A stretch of 64,000 bases of DNA from Acinetobacter variabilis (lineage in GTDB: Bacteria; Pseudomonadota; Gammaproteobacteria; Pseudomonadales; Moraxellaceae): the NCBI RefSeq assembly GCF_000369625.1, contig NZ_KB850113.1:1652356-1716355 (forward strand), written 5' to 3'. The translations under genes and the position numbers were made by a program. The notes beneath the pieces were generated by a model. The model had not been told where the DNA came from. It searched no databases and saw only the letters and a list, made by a program, of their open reading frames with translations. This document shows, in pieces, positions 56,469-64,000 of this stretch (the stretch's first letter is position 1; every line of letters starts with the position of its first letter).

Positions 56469-57532
56469 GCCTTTGGCCCTCCATGAGCGGCCCATTCACG
56501 GCGTAAAGGATAAGTCTTGCGTAAATGATCAAATGCTTTCTGATCGACTTTGCCATCTTTTAAACAGGCACGCAGATTGGCATCATCACGGGCGATATCA
56601 TAGATCTGGGTTAAATGCTGCTGTAGCGCCAGTTTTAAATCCTGATTCTGGAAAAACTGTTCACAGACAGGCAACTGGCTTTCAAACTGCTTATTAATCT
56701 CAAAGCCGAAAGTCTGGCAAAATGCGTCGTAAATCATTTGAGTACCGCGTGCCTTACCTTCCAGACTATAACCTGCAATATGCGGCGTCACCAAAGTAAT
56801 CAGATTCAGCAACTGTTCAGAAATTTCCGGTTCATGCTCAAAGACATCCAGTACAACCTGACGTTGAGTTGCCAGAATATCAGCAATTAGTGCTGCTTCT
56901 TCAACGACTGGCCCACGCGCTGAATTAATTAAAATGGCTTCAGGCTTCATTTGTCCAAGTGCAGCAGCATTAATCAAATGATAAGTCGGATGCTGACCCG
57001 TTTTGGTTAAAGGCACATGAATGGAAATGGCATCTGCAGTTTTTAGCAGTTGTTCAAATTCAACCTGATGAACCTGATCGCGCTGTACAAAGGGATCATA
57101 GGCAATCACATTCCAGCCTAGCAATTTGGCCATTGTTGCTAAACGCGAACCGACATTTCCTAGACCGACAATACCCAAGGTGAAATCTTTATTTGCATTG
57201 ATCAATTGAGGTTGTAAATATAATAGAGCCGTAATCACATATTCAGCTACCGCCTGCGCATTACAACCGGGTGCATTGCTCCAGCGGATGTTCTGTTGTT
57301 CTAGTGCAGCAATGTCCAGATGATCTGTACCAATGGTGGCACTGCCGACGAATTTAATCTGACTGTCCTGTACGAGTGCTGCATTGACTTTGGTCACGGA
57401 ACGGACCAATAAAGCCTCGGCATCTTTTACATCGTTCGCAGTGAGAGTTCTTCCTGCACAATGCTGAATATCGCCAAATTCTGCAAAGAAATAATCGGTA
57501 AATGCCAGATTTTCATCTGCGACAATTTTCAT
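56465..57532 (-). CDS. pdxB: Erythronate-4-phosphate dehydrogenase
   Basis: PdxB makes 2-oxo-3-hydroxy-4-phosphobutanoate in the DXP-dependent pyridoxal phosphate route, before SerC (15.3 kb). The 355-aa product starts MKIVADENLAFTDYFFAEFG; a frame open to 57595 is not family-like. It has NAD-binding GIVGLGNVGSRLA, catalytic Arg in NSARGPVV, Glu in DVFEHEPE, and His in VTPHIAGYS, and the C-terminal PdxB domain. Upstream gene of epmA with ATGA overlap. Confidence 0.95.
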   Translation of the reverse strand: MKIVADENLAFTDYFFAEFGDIQHCAGRTLTANDVKDAEALLVRSVTKVNAALVQDSQIKFVGSATIGTDHLDIAALEQQNIRWSNAPGCNAQAVAEYVITALLYLQPQLINANKDFTLGIVGLGNVGSRLATMAKLLGWNVIAYDPFVQRDQVHQVEFEQLLKTADAISIHVPLTKTGQHPTYHLINAAALGQMKPEAILINSARGPVVEEAALIADILATQRQVVLDVFEHEPEISEQLLNLITLVTPHIAGYSLEGKARGTQMIYDAFCQTFGFEINKQFESQLPVCEQFFQNQDLKLALQQHLTQIYDIARDDANLRACLKDGKVDQKAFDHLRKTYPLRREWAAHGGPKA

Positions 57533-57632
57533 AATCTGTTCCAACGCCTGAATCTGTCTATCATACCGCGTCAACCGGGATGTGACTATTTTCACTCAAG
57601 CTTTAGATGAATTCTTATAAACATAGAGATAT

Positions 57633-57664
57633 AAAAAATGCCGAAGTCAAACATCACTTCGGCA
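57633..57664 (-). terminator. Terminator of gcdH
   Basis: Hairpin TGCCGAAGT-CAAACAT-ACTTCGGCA, with A run on the left (T run on the minus strand), 80 bp after gcdH. Confidence 0.85.
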
Positions 57665-57743
57665 AAGGAGTGTAATTGGAGTAAGAAAATGACGCAGGGT
57701 TAGGCGATTGAAAGCCATACCCTGCACGAAAATGTTTCCTGTT

Positions 57744-58967
57744 TTAATTGGAGAATGCAGCAATACCTGTTTGCGCACGACCTAGAATTAAGGCGTGTAC
57801 ATCATGGGTACCTTCATAAGTGTTGACCACTTCCAGGTTTACCAGATGACGTGCCACACCGAATTCATCAGAAATGCCGTTACCGCCCATCATGTCTCGC
57901 GCTAAACGGGCAATATCTAAGGCTTTACCACAGTTATTACGCTTGATCAGTGAAGTACCTTCCACTGAAGCAATACCCTCATCTTTCATGCGGCCAAAAC
58001 GTAAAGCGACTTGCAGACCTAACGCAATTTCAGTTTGCATGTCTGCCAGTTTTTTCTGGATTAGCTGATTCGCAGCCAATGGACGGCCAAACTGTTTACG
58101 GTCCATGGTATATTGATGCGCTGTATGCCAACAGAATTCCGCTGCACCCATCGCACCCCAAGCAATACCATAACGGGCACTATTCAGGCAGGTAAATGGA
58201 CCTTTTAGACCACGAATTTCCGGGAACGCGTTTTCCTCTGGTACAAATACATTGTCCATCACGATTTCACCGGTGATCGAAGCACGTAGGCCAACCTTAC
58301 CGTGAATCGCTGGTGCAGAAAGCCCTTCCCAGCCTTTTTCTAAAATAAAGCCGCGAATATCACCGACATTGCCTTCAGGAGACACTTCTTTCGCCCAAAC
58401 CACAAAGACATCCGCAATCGGGCTGTTGGTAATCCACATTTTGGCGCCCGTCAAACGGTAACCACCATCAACTTTCTTGGCACGAGTAATCATGCTGCCT
58501 GGATCAGAACCATGATCTGGTTCAGTCAGACCGAAACAGCCGATATATTCACCAGAAGCCAGCTTCGGTAAATATTTTTGTTTCTGTTCTTCAGAACCAA
58601 ATTCATTGATTGGCACCATCACAAGAGAACTTTGTACGCTGGCCATAGAACGGTAACCCGAATCCACACGCTCCACTTCGCGGGCAATCAGACCATAGCT
58701 GACATAATTTAAACTAGCGCCACCGTATTGCTCAGGAATGGTTGGACCCAGCAGACCGAGTTCACCCATTTCACGGAAAATCATTGGATCGGTTTTTTCA
58801 TGACGGAACTGCTCTAATACACGCGGCTGTAACTGTCCCTGACAATATGCACGCGCAGATTCCATGATCATGCGTTCTTCTTCAGTCAGCTGCTGCTCCA
58901 GTAAGAACGGATCCTGCCAGTTAAAATAGACTTTGCTGGTTTTTTTCGTATCGACCATTTGATTCAT
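57744..58967 (-). CDS. gcdH: Glutaryl-CoA dehydrogenase
   Basis: An acyl-CoA dehydrogenase of the glutaryl-CoA type, converting glutaryl-CoA to crotonyl-CoA in lysine/tryptophan degradation, with electrons passed to EtfAB. The 407-aa protein starts [32 protein letters not shown] (ATG 58967 after CAGGGAA; an in-frame start five codons upstream is less likely). FAD/substrate motifs [16 protein letters not shown] and [16 protein letters not shown], and the catalytic Glu in [16 protein letters not shown], are present. The divergent LysR gene is the likely regulator. Confidence 0.94.
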   Translation of the reverse strand: MNQMVDTKKTSKVYFNWQDPFLLEQQLTEEERMIMESARAYCQGQLQPRVLEQFRHEKTDPMIFREMGELGLLGPTIPEQYGGASLNYVSYGLIAREVERVDSGYRSMASVQSSLVMVPINEFGSEEQKQKYLPKLASGEYIGCFGLTEPDHGSDPGSMITRAKKVDGGYRLTGAKMWITNSPIADVFVVWAKEVSPEGNVGDIRGFILEKGWEGLSAPAIHGKVGLRASITGEIVMDNVFVPEENAFPEIRGLKGPFTCLNSARYGIAWGAMGAAEFCWHTAHQYTMDRKQFGRPLAANQLIQKKLADMQTEIALGLQVALRFGRMKDEGIASVEGTSLIKRNNCGKALDIARLARDMMGGNGISDEFGVARHLVNLEVVNTYEGTHDVHALILGRAQTGIAAFSN

Positions 58968-59228
58968 AGTATTCCCTGCCAATCCTTCATCTATCTATTA
59001 GATGATGTTGTTTTATCCTTCAGATTGACTCTAGGCATGAATCATGACTTGTTCAAACAATAAATTTGCATGCAGCTATGCACTTTATGCATACCTTATA
59101 TAAGTTGCTATTTCTAGAAATTATTTTCTTAGCTTATTTGCCTGTTTTTTATACCAAAGTCGTATAGTAGTATAAGATTGATATACCATTTATTGATATC
59201 TGACCATTTTAAGTTCAAGGATGAACAA

Positions 59229-60182
59229 GTGCGTAGAAAAATACCTTCCCTGCAAGCGCTGATCTGTTTCGAAACTGCTGCACGTCATGCCAGTTATACC
59301 TATGCTGCACAGGAACTGTTTTTAACCCAAAGTGCAGTTTCACGCCAGATCCAGCAACTGGAGGAGTATTTAGGCACGGCTTTATTTACCCGTACGCGGC
59401 ATGGTGTAAAACTCAATCATGCTGGACAGCAATATTTAAAAAGTATCACTCCGCATCTCAAAGGACTGGAACAGTCAACCCTAGACGTCATTACGCATCA
59501 AGGGCGCGGCGGTACTTTAAAACTGGGCGTAGTGCCTACGTTTGCGACTCGCTGGCTATTACCTAAACTCCAGAGCTTTAATCGGCTGTATCCTGAAATT
59601 ACGATACATCTGGAAACCAGCACCCGCCCTTTTCTGTTTCAGGAACAGATTTTCGATGCTGCTATTTATGCAGGAACACCTCAACAGGTCGAACAATGGC
59701 CTGGTACGCATAGCCATTTTCTAATGCATGAAGATGTAGTTGCTGTCTGTGCACCTGACCTGATTCAACAGTATTTTCCCGATGCACAGAAGATTAATGA
59801 CTACAGCTATGACTTAAGTGCTGAACAACTGGTTCAACTCCCTTTATTACAGCAAACCACCCGGCCGAATATCTGGGAAGACTGGTTCAAGCTACATCAG
59901 ATCCAACATCCAAATCCTTTGCAGGGGCAACGACATGAACTGTTTTCTATGCTCGCTGTAGTGGCTAGCCATGGCATGGGAATGGCCTTGATCCCGCAAA
60001 TGCTAATTGAAAAAGAATTAAAGCGACAGGAATTGGTGCTGGTATCCAGTAAGACCTTAGAAAAGAAACGAGGCTATTATCTGGTCCATTCCAGTCAGGA
60101 AAGCTCACCGCTGATTGAAAAATTTGTTGCATGGATACAACAGGAAATTCAGGGCAGCCTTCCATCTGAGTCTGACCTATAA
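59229..60182 (+). CDS. LysR family regulator, probable activator of gcdH
   Basis: A GcvA-like LysR regulator of about 317 aa. The winged HTH lies near the N-terminus (PSLQALICFETAARHASYTYAAQELFLTQSAVSRQIQQLEEYLG) and the effector domain follows (LGVVPTFATRWLLPKL...). The start is taken as GTG 59229, preceded by AAGGA at 59217-59221; the frame is open to an ATG at 59178 that adds 17 residues. It is divergent from gcdH, matching the GcdR/GcdH pairing known from pseudomonads. Confidence 0.88.
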   Translation: MRRKIPSLQALICFETAARHASYTYAAQELFLTQSAVSRQIQQLEEYLGTALFTRTRHGVKLNHAGQQYLKSITPHLKGLEQSTLDVITHQGRGGTLKLGVVPTFATRWLLPKLQSFNRLYPEITIHLETSTRPFLFQEQIFDAAIYAGTPQQVEQWPGTHSHFLMHEDVVAVCAPDLIQQYFPDAQKINDYSYDLSAEQLVQLPLLQQTTRPNIWEDWFKLHQIQHPNPLQGQRHELFSMLAVVASHGMGMALIPQMLIEKELKRQELVLVSSKTLEKKRGYYLVHSSQESSPLIEKFVAWIQQEIQGSLPSESDL

Positions 60183-60202
60183 ACCCCAATGATCAGACAA
60201 TA

Positions 60203-60232
60203 AAAAACCCCAATCAATGATCGGGGTTTTTC
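60203..60232 (-). terminator. Terminator of the first tRNA-Ser gene
   Basis: Minus-strand hairpin built on CCCC...GGGG with the loop ATTGA region, followed by T run, just after the tRNA 3' end. It may also end the LysR gene on the plus strand. Confidence 0.75.
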
Positions 60233-60237
60233 GTATC

Positions 60238-60328
60238 TGGCGGAAGCGGTGAGATTCGAACTCACGGAGGGGTATAAGCCCTCGTCGGTTTTCAAGACCG
60301 GTGCATTAAACCGCTCTGCCACGCTTCC
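60238..60328 (-). tRNA. tRNA-Ser (UGA), first copy
   Basis: A 91-nt class II tRNA with encoded CCA. Acceptor arms GGAAGCG and CGCTTCC, discriminator G, anticodon loop CTTGAAA (anticodon UGA), T arm containing GTTCGAATC, and a long variable arm built from GAGGGCTTATACCCCTC. The stem below the anticodon has one C-A mismatch, also in the second copy. Confidence 0.97.
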
Positions 60329-60337
60329 ATGGCCGCC

Positions 60338-60366
60338 ATCATATAAATATTTCTGTTTCTTGGCAA
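60338..60366 (-). promoter_or_regulatory. Promoter of the first tRNA-Ser
   Basis: On the minus strand TTGCCA and TATGAT are 17 bp apart, followed by the GC-rich GGCGGCC, the kind of discriminator linked to stringent control of tRNA genes. Same elements occur at the second copy. Confidence 0.78.
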
Positions 60367-60554
60367 TAAATTTTCGCAAAACTTCTGTAAAAAGCAGTTC
60401 ATTCAGTTAAAAATCAGACGAAAATTTTAGAGTAGATAAAATTTTATACATAAGATTTAGGGGCTGATATTTTTATTTTCAGAATGAATTTAGCCTTAAT
60501 GTTCACATCATTTTGAACAATGAAAATTTAAAATCATTTTAATGAGTTAAAAAT

Positions 60555-60582
60555 AAAAACCCCGATCAATGATCGGGGTTTT
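60555..60582 (-). terminator. Terminator of the second tRNA-Ser gene
   Basis: Near-perfect hairpin AAAACCCCGATC-AAT-GATCGGGGTTTT, just after the tRNA 3' end. Confidence 0.9.
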
Positions 60583-60588
60583 CGTATC

Positions 60589-60678
60589 TGGCGGAAGCGG
60601 TGAGATTCGAACTCACGGAGGACTCACACCCTCGTCGGTTTTCAAGACCGGTGCATTAAACCGCTCTGCCACGCTTCC
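60589..60678 (-). tRNA. tRNA-Ser (UGA), second copy
   Basis: 90 nt including CCA. It is identical to the first copy in acceptor, D, anticodon and T arms and differs only in the variable arm (GAGGGTGTGAGTCCTC). Promoter, tRNA and terminator are repeated 351 bp apart, pointing to a tandem duplication of the whole unit. Confidence 0.97.
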
Positions 60679-60687
60679 ATGGCCGCC

Positions 60688-60716
60688 ATCATATAAATAA
60701 AAATTGCGCTTGGCAA
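60688..60716 (-). promoter_or_regulatory. Promoter of the second tRNA-Ser
   Basis: TTGCCA and TATGAT with 17 bp spacing and the same GC-rich discriminator as the first copy; the spacer sequences differ, which suggests the boxes are under selection. Confidence 0.78.
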
Positions 60717-60766
60717 ATATTTTTCCAATTTCTCTGCATCAACTGCGCAAAATAAAATCAATTTCA

Positions 60767-61261
60767 TTAATCTTCTGAATTTTCTGGCTTTTCATAGCGA
60801 ATTGAATTGATAAACCAGAGTTTCTTGCCGGATGGCGTTATCACCTCAGCTTCATCATCCACTGACTTGCCTAACAGGGCACGCGCCATTGGGGAATCAA
60901 TCGAAATATGCTGCGGATGATGATCATAAATTTCATCGACGCCTACGATCCGAAGGCTCTTCTGCTCACCCTGTTCATTTTCAATTTCAACCCAGGCACC
61001 AAAATAAACTTTACCTTCCTGTTCAGGAGAAAAATCAACAATTCTCAGCTCTTCCAGCCGCTTGCCCAGATAACGAACCCGACGATCAATTTTACGTAAA
61101 AGCTGTTTGTTATATTGGTAATCTGCATTTTCCGAACGGTCGCCGAGACTGGCTGCCCAGTTCACTTTTTTGGTAATTTCAGGACGTTCTTCATGCCAGA
61201 GATTTTTAAGTTCTGCCACCAATTTGTCATGTCCACCACGGGTAATCAGGTTAGATTTCAT
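60767..61261 (-). CDS. greB: Transcription elongation factor GreB
   Basis: GreB stimulates RNA cleavage by backtracked RNA polymerase. The 164-aa protein has the N-terminal coiled coil (VAELKNLWHEERPEITKKVNWAASLGDRSENADYQYNK) and the C-terminal FKBP-like domain (ALLGKSVDDEAEVITPSGKKLWFINSIRY). The GreB-type basic stretch RKIDRRVRYLGKRLEEL fits GreB more than GreA. It is not in an operon with the tRNA genes. Confidence 0.94.
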   Translation of the reverse strand: MKSNLITRGGHDKLVAELKNLWHEERPEITKKVNWAASLGDRSENADYQYNKQLLRKIDRRVRYLGKRLEELRIVDFSPEQEGKVYFGAWVEIENEQGEQKSLRIVGVDEIYDHHPQHISIDSPMARALLGKSVDDEAEVITPSGKKLWFINSIRYEKPENSED

Positions 61262-61624
61262 GTGTTTTAATTGCCAATTTTGAACCAGTTTTTAGACATT
61301 AAGAGCTTATTTTATTTGGAGTTTTAGGACAAGCCAGAATATGCAATTTTTTCTTCAATAAATTTAATAACTTAAATTACATTTAAAAAATAAATTATGT
61401 ACAAAATTTGACAATTCATTTTTTGATCTTTAATATGCACCCTACTTTTGGAATCGCTTATTTTTTAATCTATGTAGTTTTTCTACATATTTCCCGATCA
61501 ATTTAGTCATTTTTGAATGACGTCATGACTGCCCAACCCTTATTGAATTTATCAAACTTTTAAAAGTTACTGGCTAGTATTGGCTGTGATTTTTAGGGCA
61601 TAAATTACTTGTAGCGGAGACAAC
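61262..61624. other. AT-rich divergent intergenic region, greB / transglycosylase gene
   Basis: 363 bp with no convincing gene. It carries the two divergent promoters; AT-rich with several poly-A/T tracts. No riboswitch, repeat or operator recognised. Confidence 0.4.
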
Positions 61625-62740
61625 ATGCACAGTAGTTCAACCACTGGGTCGAGGCTTTGCCTTAGCTCTTTTATCTCTTCTCTCCCTGTAAAAGCACTGG
61701 TACTGAGTACGGCACTTATCCCCTTTCATAGTATCAATGCCACTAAAACCACATTTCAATATGATCATGTGGTCAATAGCAACAAACTCACCGTCGTCAC
61801 AGTTCAAAGTCCAACGACTGTGTTTCAGGATGGACAACATCAGCATGGCTTTGGTTATGACCTGGTTCGTAACTATGCCAACAGCCTGAATGTTAAGCTG
61901 GATTTTAAAACTGTTCCGGATAATGCCACGGCCCTGAAATGGGTAGCCCAAGGCAAAGCCAATCTGGCCATGACCACCACTGATCTGGGTACGATTGAAC
62001 AACAGCGTTTAACGGCTTTTTCTGCCACTTGTGGTGATGAGTCTTCACTGGCCAGTAATGGACTGAATGCCAATCTGAATCTGGTATTTAAATCAGCCAG
62101 TGATCCCTTGAGTCAAACCGCCAGTGCTTTTGTCTGTCAAGGCAAACAAAGTGGTGCGATCAAGCAGCTTGCATCCTTCTACAATCAGAATGTGGTAGAA
62201 GAACATTCTTGGGATGAAATTCAACAGGACCTGAACCAGCGCCTCCCCACATACAAGGCGAGCTTCCAGAAATCTGCTCAGCAGTACGATCTGGACTGGC
62301 ACCTGCTCGCCGCGATCGGTTACCAGGAATCCTATCTAAAGCCAAACTCCGTATCTCCCACCGGTGTCCGCGGTCTGATGATGCTCACAAGCTCTACCGC
62401 AAAAGCGATGGGGGTTAGTAACCGGACAGATCCAGGCGAAAGTATTGATGGGGGTGCCAAATACTATGACCAGATGCTGAGCCGTTATGAACATATCCCT
62501 TATCCGGATCGTAACTGGTTTGCTTTAGTTGCCTATAACATGGGCCCAGGTGCTGTGAATCAGCTGCAAAAACGTATTCAGGCCCAAGGCAAGAATCCGA
62601 ATAACTGGGTAAACCTGTATGCTTATCTGGAACAGAATAAAGCCAGTAATGGTCGTTACCGTCAGGCCCTGCAATACGTGACCCGTATTCGTGCCTATCT
62701 GGAACACATCAAGACCACTCCACAGCTGGTGAATATTTAA
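61625..62740 (+). CDS. MltF-like lytic transglycosylase, short form
   Basis: A 371-aa periplasmic or outer-membrane-associated protein: signal peptide (about residues 1-38), one lobe of a solute-binding-type domain (about 50-180), and an SLT domain (about 220-340) with catalytic Glu235 in GYQESYL, GLMMLT, and FALVAYNMGPGAVNQL. MltF of E. coli is about 520 aa; here the second lobe of the binding domain appears to be missing (VFKSASDPLSQ follows the first lobe directly). Two cysteines (ATCGDES, FVCQGK) could form a disulfide. Cleaves peptidoglycan glycan strands by family inference. Confidence 0.82.
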   Translation: MHSSSTTGSRLCLSSFISSLPVKALVLSTALIPFHSINATKTTFQYDHVVNSNKLTVVTVQSPTTVFQDGQHQHGFGYDLVRNYANSLNVKLDFKTVPDNATALKWVAQGKANLAMTTTDLGTIEQQRLTAFSATCGDESSLASNGLNANLNLVFKSASDPLSQTASAFVCQGKQSGAIKQLASFYNQNVVEEHSWDEIQQDLNQRLPTYKASFQKSAQQYDLDWHLLAAIGYQESYLKPNSVSPTGVRGLMMLTSSTAKAMGVSNRTDPGESIDGGAKYYDQMLSRYEHIPYPDRNWFALVAYNMGPGAVNQLQKRIQAQGKNPNNWVNLYAYLEQNKASNGRYRQALQYVTRIRAYLEHIKTTPQLVNI

Positions 62741-62772
62741 GCCTGATCATTTCAAATCCAGATATTCAGCTA

Positions 62773-62808
62773 TAAAAAAAAAGCTTACCTCAGGGTAAGC
62801 TTTTTTTT
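62773..62808. terminator. Bidirectional terminator, transglycosylase / SCP2 gene
   Basis: Arms AAAAAAGCTTACC and GGTAAGCTTTTTT around TCAG; strong in both directions and serves both converging genes. Confidence 0.93.
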
Positions 62809-62833
62809 ACTACAGCTTTTTAGATCAAAACTA

Positions 62834-63220
62834 TTAAGCTGTGGTATTTTCAAGAACTTTCTTGAACAGGTCTTTTTGAGCTTGGCTTGGCTTCGCTGTT
62901 TGTAATGCCATCAATTGAGACATGTCGCCTTGCACTTTGATTTTACCTGTCATGAAGGCTTGCATTGCAGCCGCCATATCAAACTCAAGGAAAACTTTAC
63001 GTAAGGTTTCGCCATCCATGTTCAATGTTGTTTTTGCATTTGGAGACAAACCTTTTTTAATCGCGCCACCTTCCAAAGATAATTCTGTATTACCTGTAGT
63101 GTCTGCAACGACCAAATTAATTGCCAGATTCGCCAAAGCAGGTGGCAAATCCAAATCACCAGCTTGTGCAGTGAGCGTGTCTACAGTCGAAAACCAATCA
63201 TCAGTTAAAAAAGCAGGCAT
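62834..63220 (-). CDS. SCP2 sterol-binding domain protein
   Basis: A 128-aa protein made of one SCP2 domain (LAINLVVADTTGNTELSLEGGAIKKGLSPNAKTTLNMDGETLRKVFLEFDMAAAMQAFMTGKIKVQGDMSQLMAL). Such domains bind hydrophobic ligands; GKIKVQGDM is the typical end motif. No signal peptide. Its ligand is unknown. Possible helper in fatty-acid or hydrocarbon metabolism, by inference only. Confidence 0.9.
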   Translation of the reverse strand: MPAFLTDDWFSTVDTLTAQAGDLDLPPALANLAINLVVADTTGNTELSLEGGAIKKGLSPNAKTTLNMDGETLRKVFLEFDMAAAMQAFMTGKIKVQGDMSQLMALQTAKPSQAQKDLFKKVLENTTA

Positions 63221-63438
63221 GATCTTTCCTCAATTTATTTATTCATTTGTGTCGACTATCCAGACGACATCAGGTTGAAGCTATTATGCTTGTGACTTGT
63301 TATAACATGATCATTATGGCAAAGGCTAACGAATTTTGTACGCACCGTTCAATTTTTGTAGTTCTTATCTTGTGTTATTTTTGATTCAGGCATCGGCCGT
63401 AGCCCATGCCTGTATCGGCTTAACTTTATATAGGTCGA

Positions 63439-64000
63439 TTAGTCCGCTGCAAAGCCCAAATTGACCATATTGATGCGGCGGTTCTCACCTTCTACCGCCT
63501 CTTCAGTTGAACAGCTGCCTTTGAAATCGAATTCGCGCTGGCTATCCAGAATTTCAAAATCAAATAATTCGCGGTCAACTAACTGAGATGGTGAAACATT
63601 TTGCAAGGCACCAAAGATGCTGTGCAGACGTTTTGGATGTGCATTGTCCCATTCACGTAACATGTCATTGATAATGGCACGTTGAAGATTTTCCTGAGAG
63701 CCACATAAATTACATGGAATAATTGGAAATTGACGCATCTGTGCATATTTGATGATGTCTTTTTCTTCCACATAGGCCAATGGACGAATCAGAATGTTCT
63801 TTTTGTCAGAAGACAGCAGTTTTGGCGGCATAGCTTTCAGGCTGCCCCCATGGAACAGGTTCAGGAAGAATGTTGCCAGAATATCATCACGGTGATGACC
63901 CAGCGCCACTTTAGTCGCGCCAATTTCCTGAGCAAAACCGTATAAAGAACCACGGCGCAGACGTGAACATACTGCACAGTAAGTCTTGCCTTCCGGTGTC
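63439..64000 (-). CDS. ttcA: tRNA 2-thiocytidine(32) synthetase TtcA, C-terminal part
   Basis: The gene runs off the right edge; only the C-terminal 186 codons are visible. Seen are the two Cys pairs for the iron-sulfur cluster (CAVC and CNLCGSQ), [26 protein letters not shown], and the TtcA-type tail. The N-terminal PP-loop (SGGxDS) is outside. TtcA thiolates C32 of some tRNAs. The frame is open to the edge, so the gene is probably intact. Confidence 0.95.
   Translation of the reverse strand, partial: TPEGKTYCAVCSRLRRGSLYGFAQEIGATKVALGHHRDDILATFFLNLFHGGSLKAMPPKLLSSDKKNILIRPLAYVEEKDIIKYAQMRQFPIIPCNLCGSQENLQRAIINDMLREWDNAHPKRLHSIFGALQNVSPSQLVDRELFDFEILDSQREFDFKGSCSTEEAVEGENRRINMVNLGFAAD

Noticed and set aside
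60149..60379. 76-codon minus-strand frame across the tRNA
   Set aside because: It only reads through a tRNA gene and the end of the LysR gene.
1..64000. CRISPR array or prophage
   Set aside because: No regularly spaced direct repeats and no cluster of phage structural genes were seen.

Overview
The window looks like chromosomal DNA of an Acinetobacter species (Moraxellaceae). This is inferred from low-GC gammaproteobacterial genes, the AT-rich intergenic regions, a GyrA with Glu at the second quinolone-resistance position, and gene neighbourhoods such as hda / AI-2E-type permease / purM / purN and lptM-lysA-dapF-hydrolase-xerC. Most of the sequence is ordinary core genome in short operons separated by clear intrinsic terminators.

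Layout: 0-4.2 kb holds a truncated CSLREA-domain protein, hda, a PerM-type permease and purMN. 4.2-13.6 kb covers envelope and DNA-uptake functions: alpha/beta hydrolase with SppA peptidase, a lipid A-type acyltransferase, comEC, lolDC, a PilZ protein, a DMT exporter and a YaiI-type protein. 13.8-15.3 kb has an unrecognised 310-aa protein, an AT-rich stretch with two perfect DnaA boxes, and a 46-aa single-membrane-span small protein. 15.3-22 kb has serC and a TolC-HlyD-permease-permease exporter operon with no ATPase, then a lipoprotein. 22-28 kb has gyrA (with an unusual C-terminal insertion), a membrane protein and etfBA. 28-41.4 kb has a LysE exporter and its divergent Lrp regulator, xerC, dapF, lysA, lptM, cycA, an AGCS alanine/Na+ symporter, radA, a Tim44-like protein and a Sel1 protein.

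The only mobile-DNA region is 41.4-44.7 kb. A DUF4917-type, SIR2-like gene (353 codons when rebuilt) is broken into three pieces by an IS3-family element and an IS5-family element. Removing both elements in silico restores one uninterrupted frame, so the insertions look recent and the rest of the gene is undamaged. The SIR2-like motifs suggest a nucleotide-binding protein, possibly a lost defence gene; this is inference.

44.7-48 kb is a methyl-cycle unit: a good sigma-70 promoter, an S-adenosylhomocysteine riboswitch, ahcY, a palindromic intergenic repeat, metF and rsmE. 48-64 kb holds a PAS-GGDEF-EAL protein with a degenerate cyclase motif, maeB, cca (its ribosome binding site lies inside the maeB terminator hairpin), a GNAT enzyme, epmA-pdxB, gcdH with a divergent LysR regulator, two tandem tRNA-Ser(UGA) genes with matching promoters and terminators, greB, a short MltF-like transglycosylase, an SCP2 protein and truncated ttcA.

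No CRISPR array, prophage, plasmid origin or rRNA operon was seen. The strongest leads are the interrupted SIR2-like gene, the ATPase-less export operon, the GyrA insertion and the hairpin covering the cca start.
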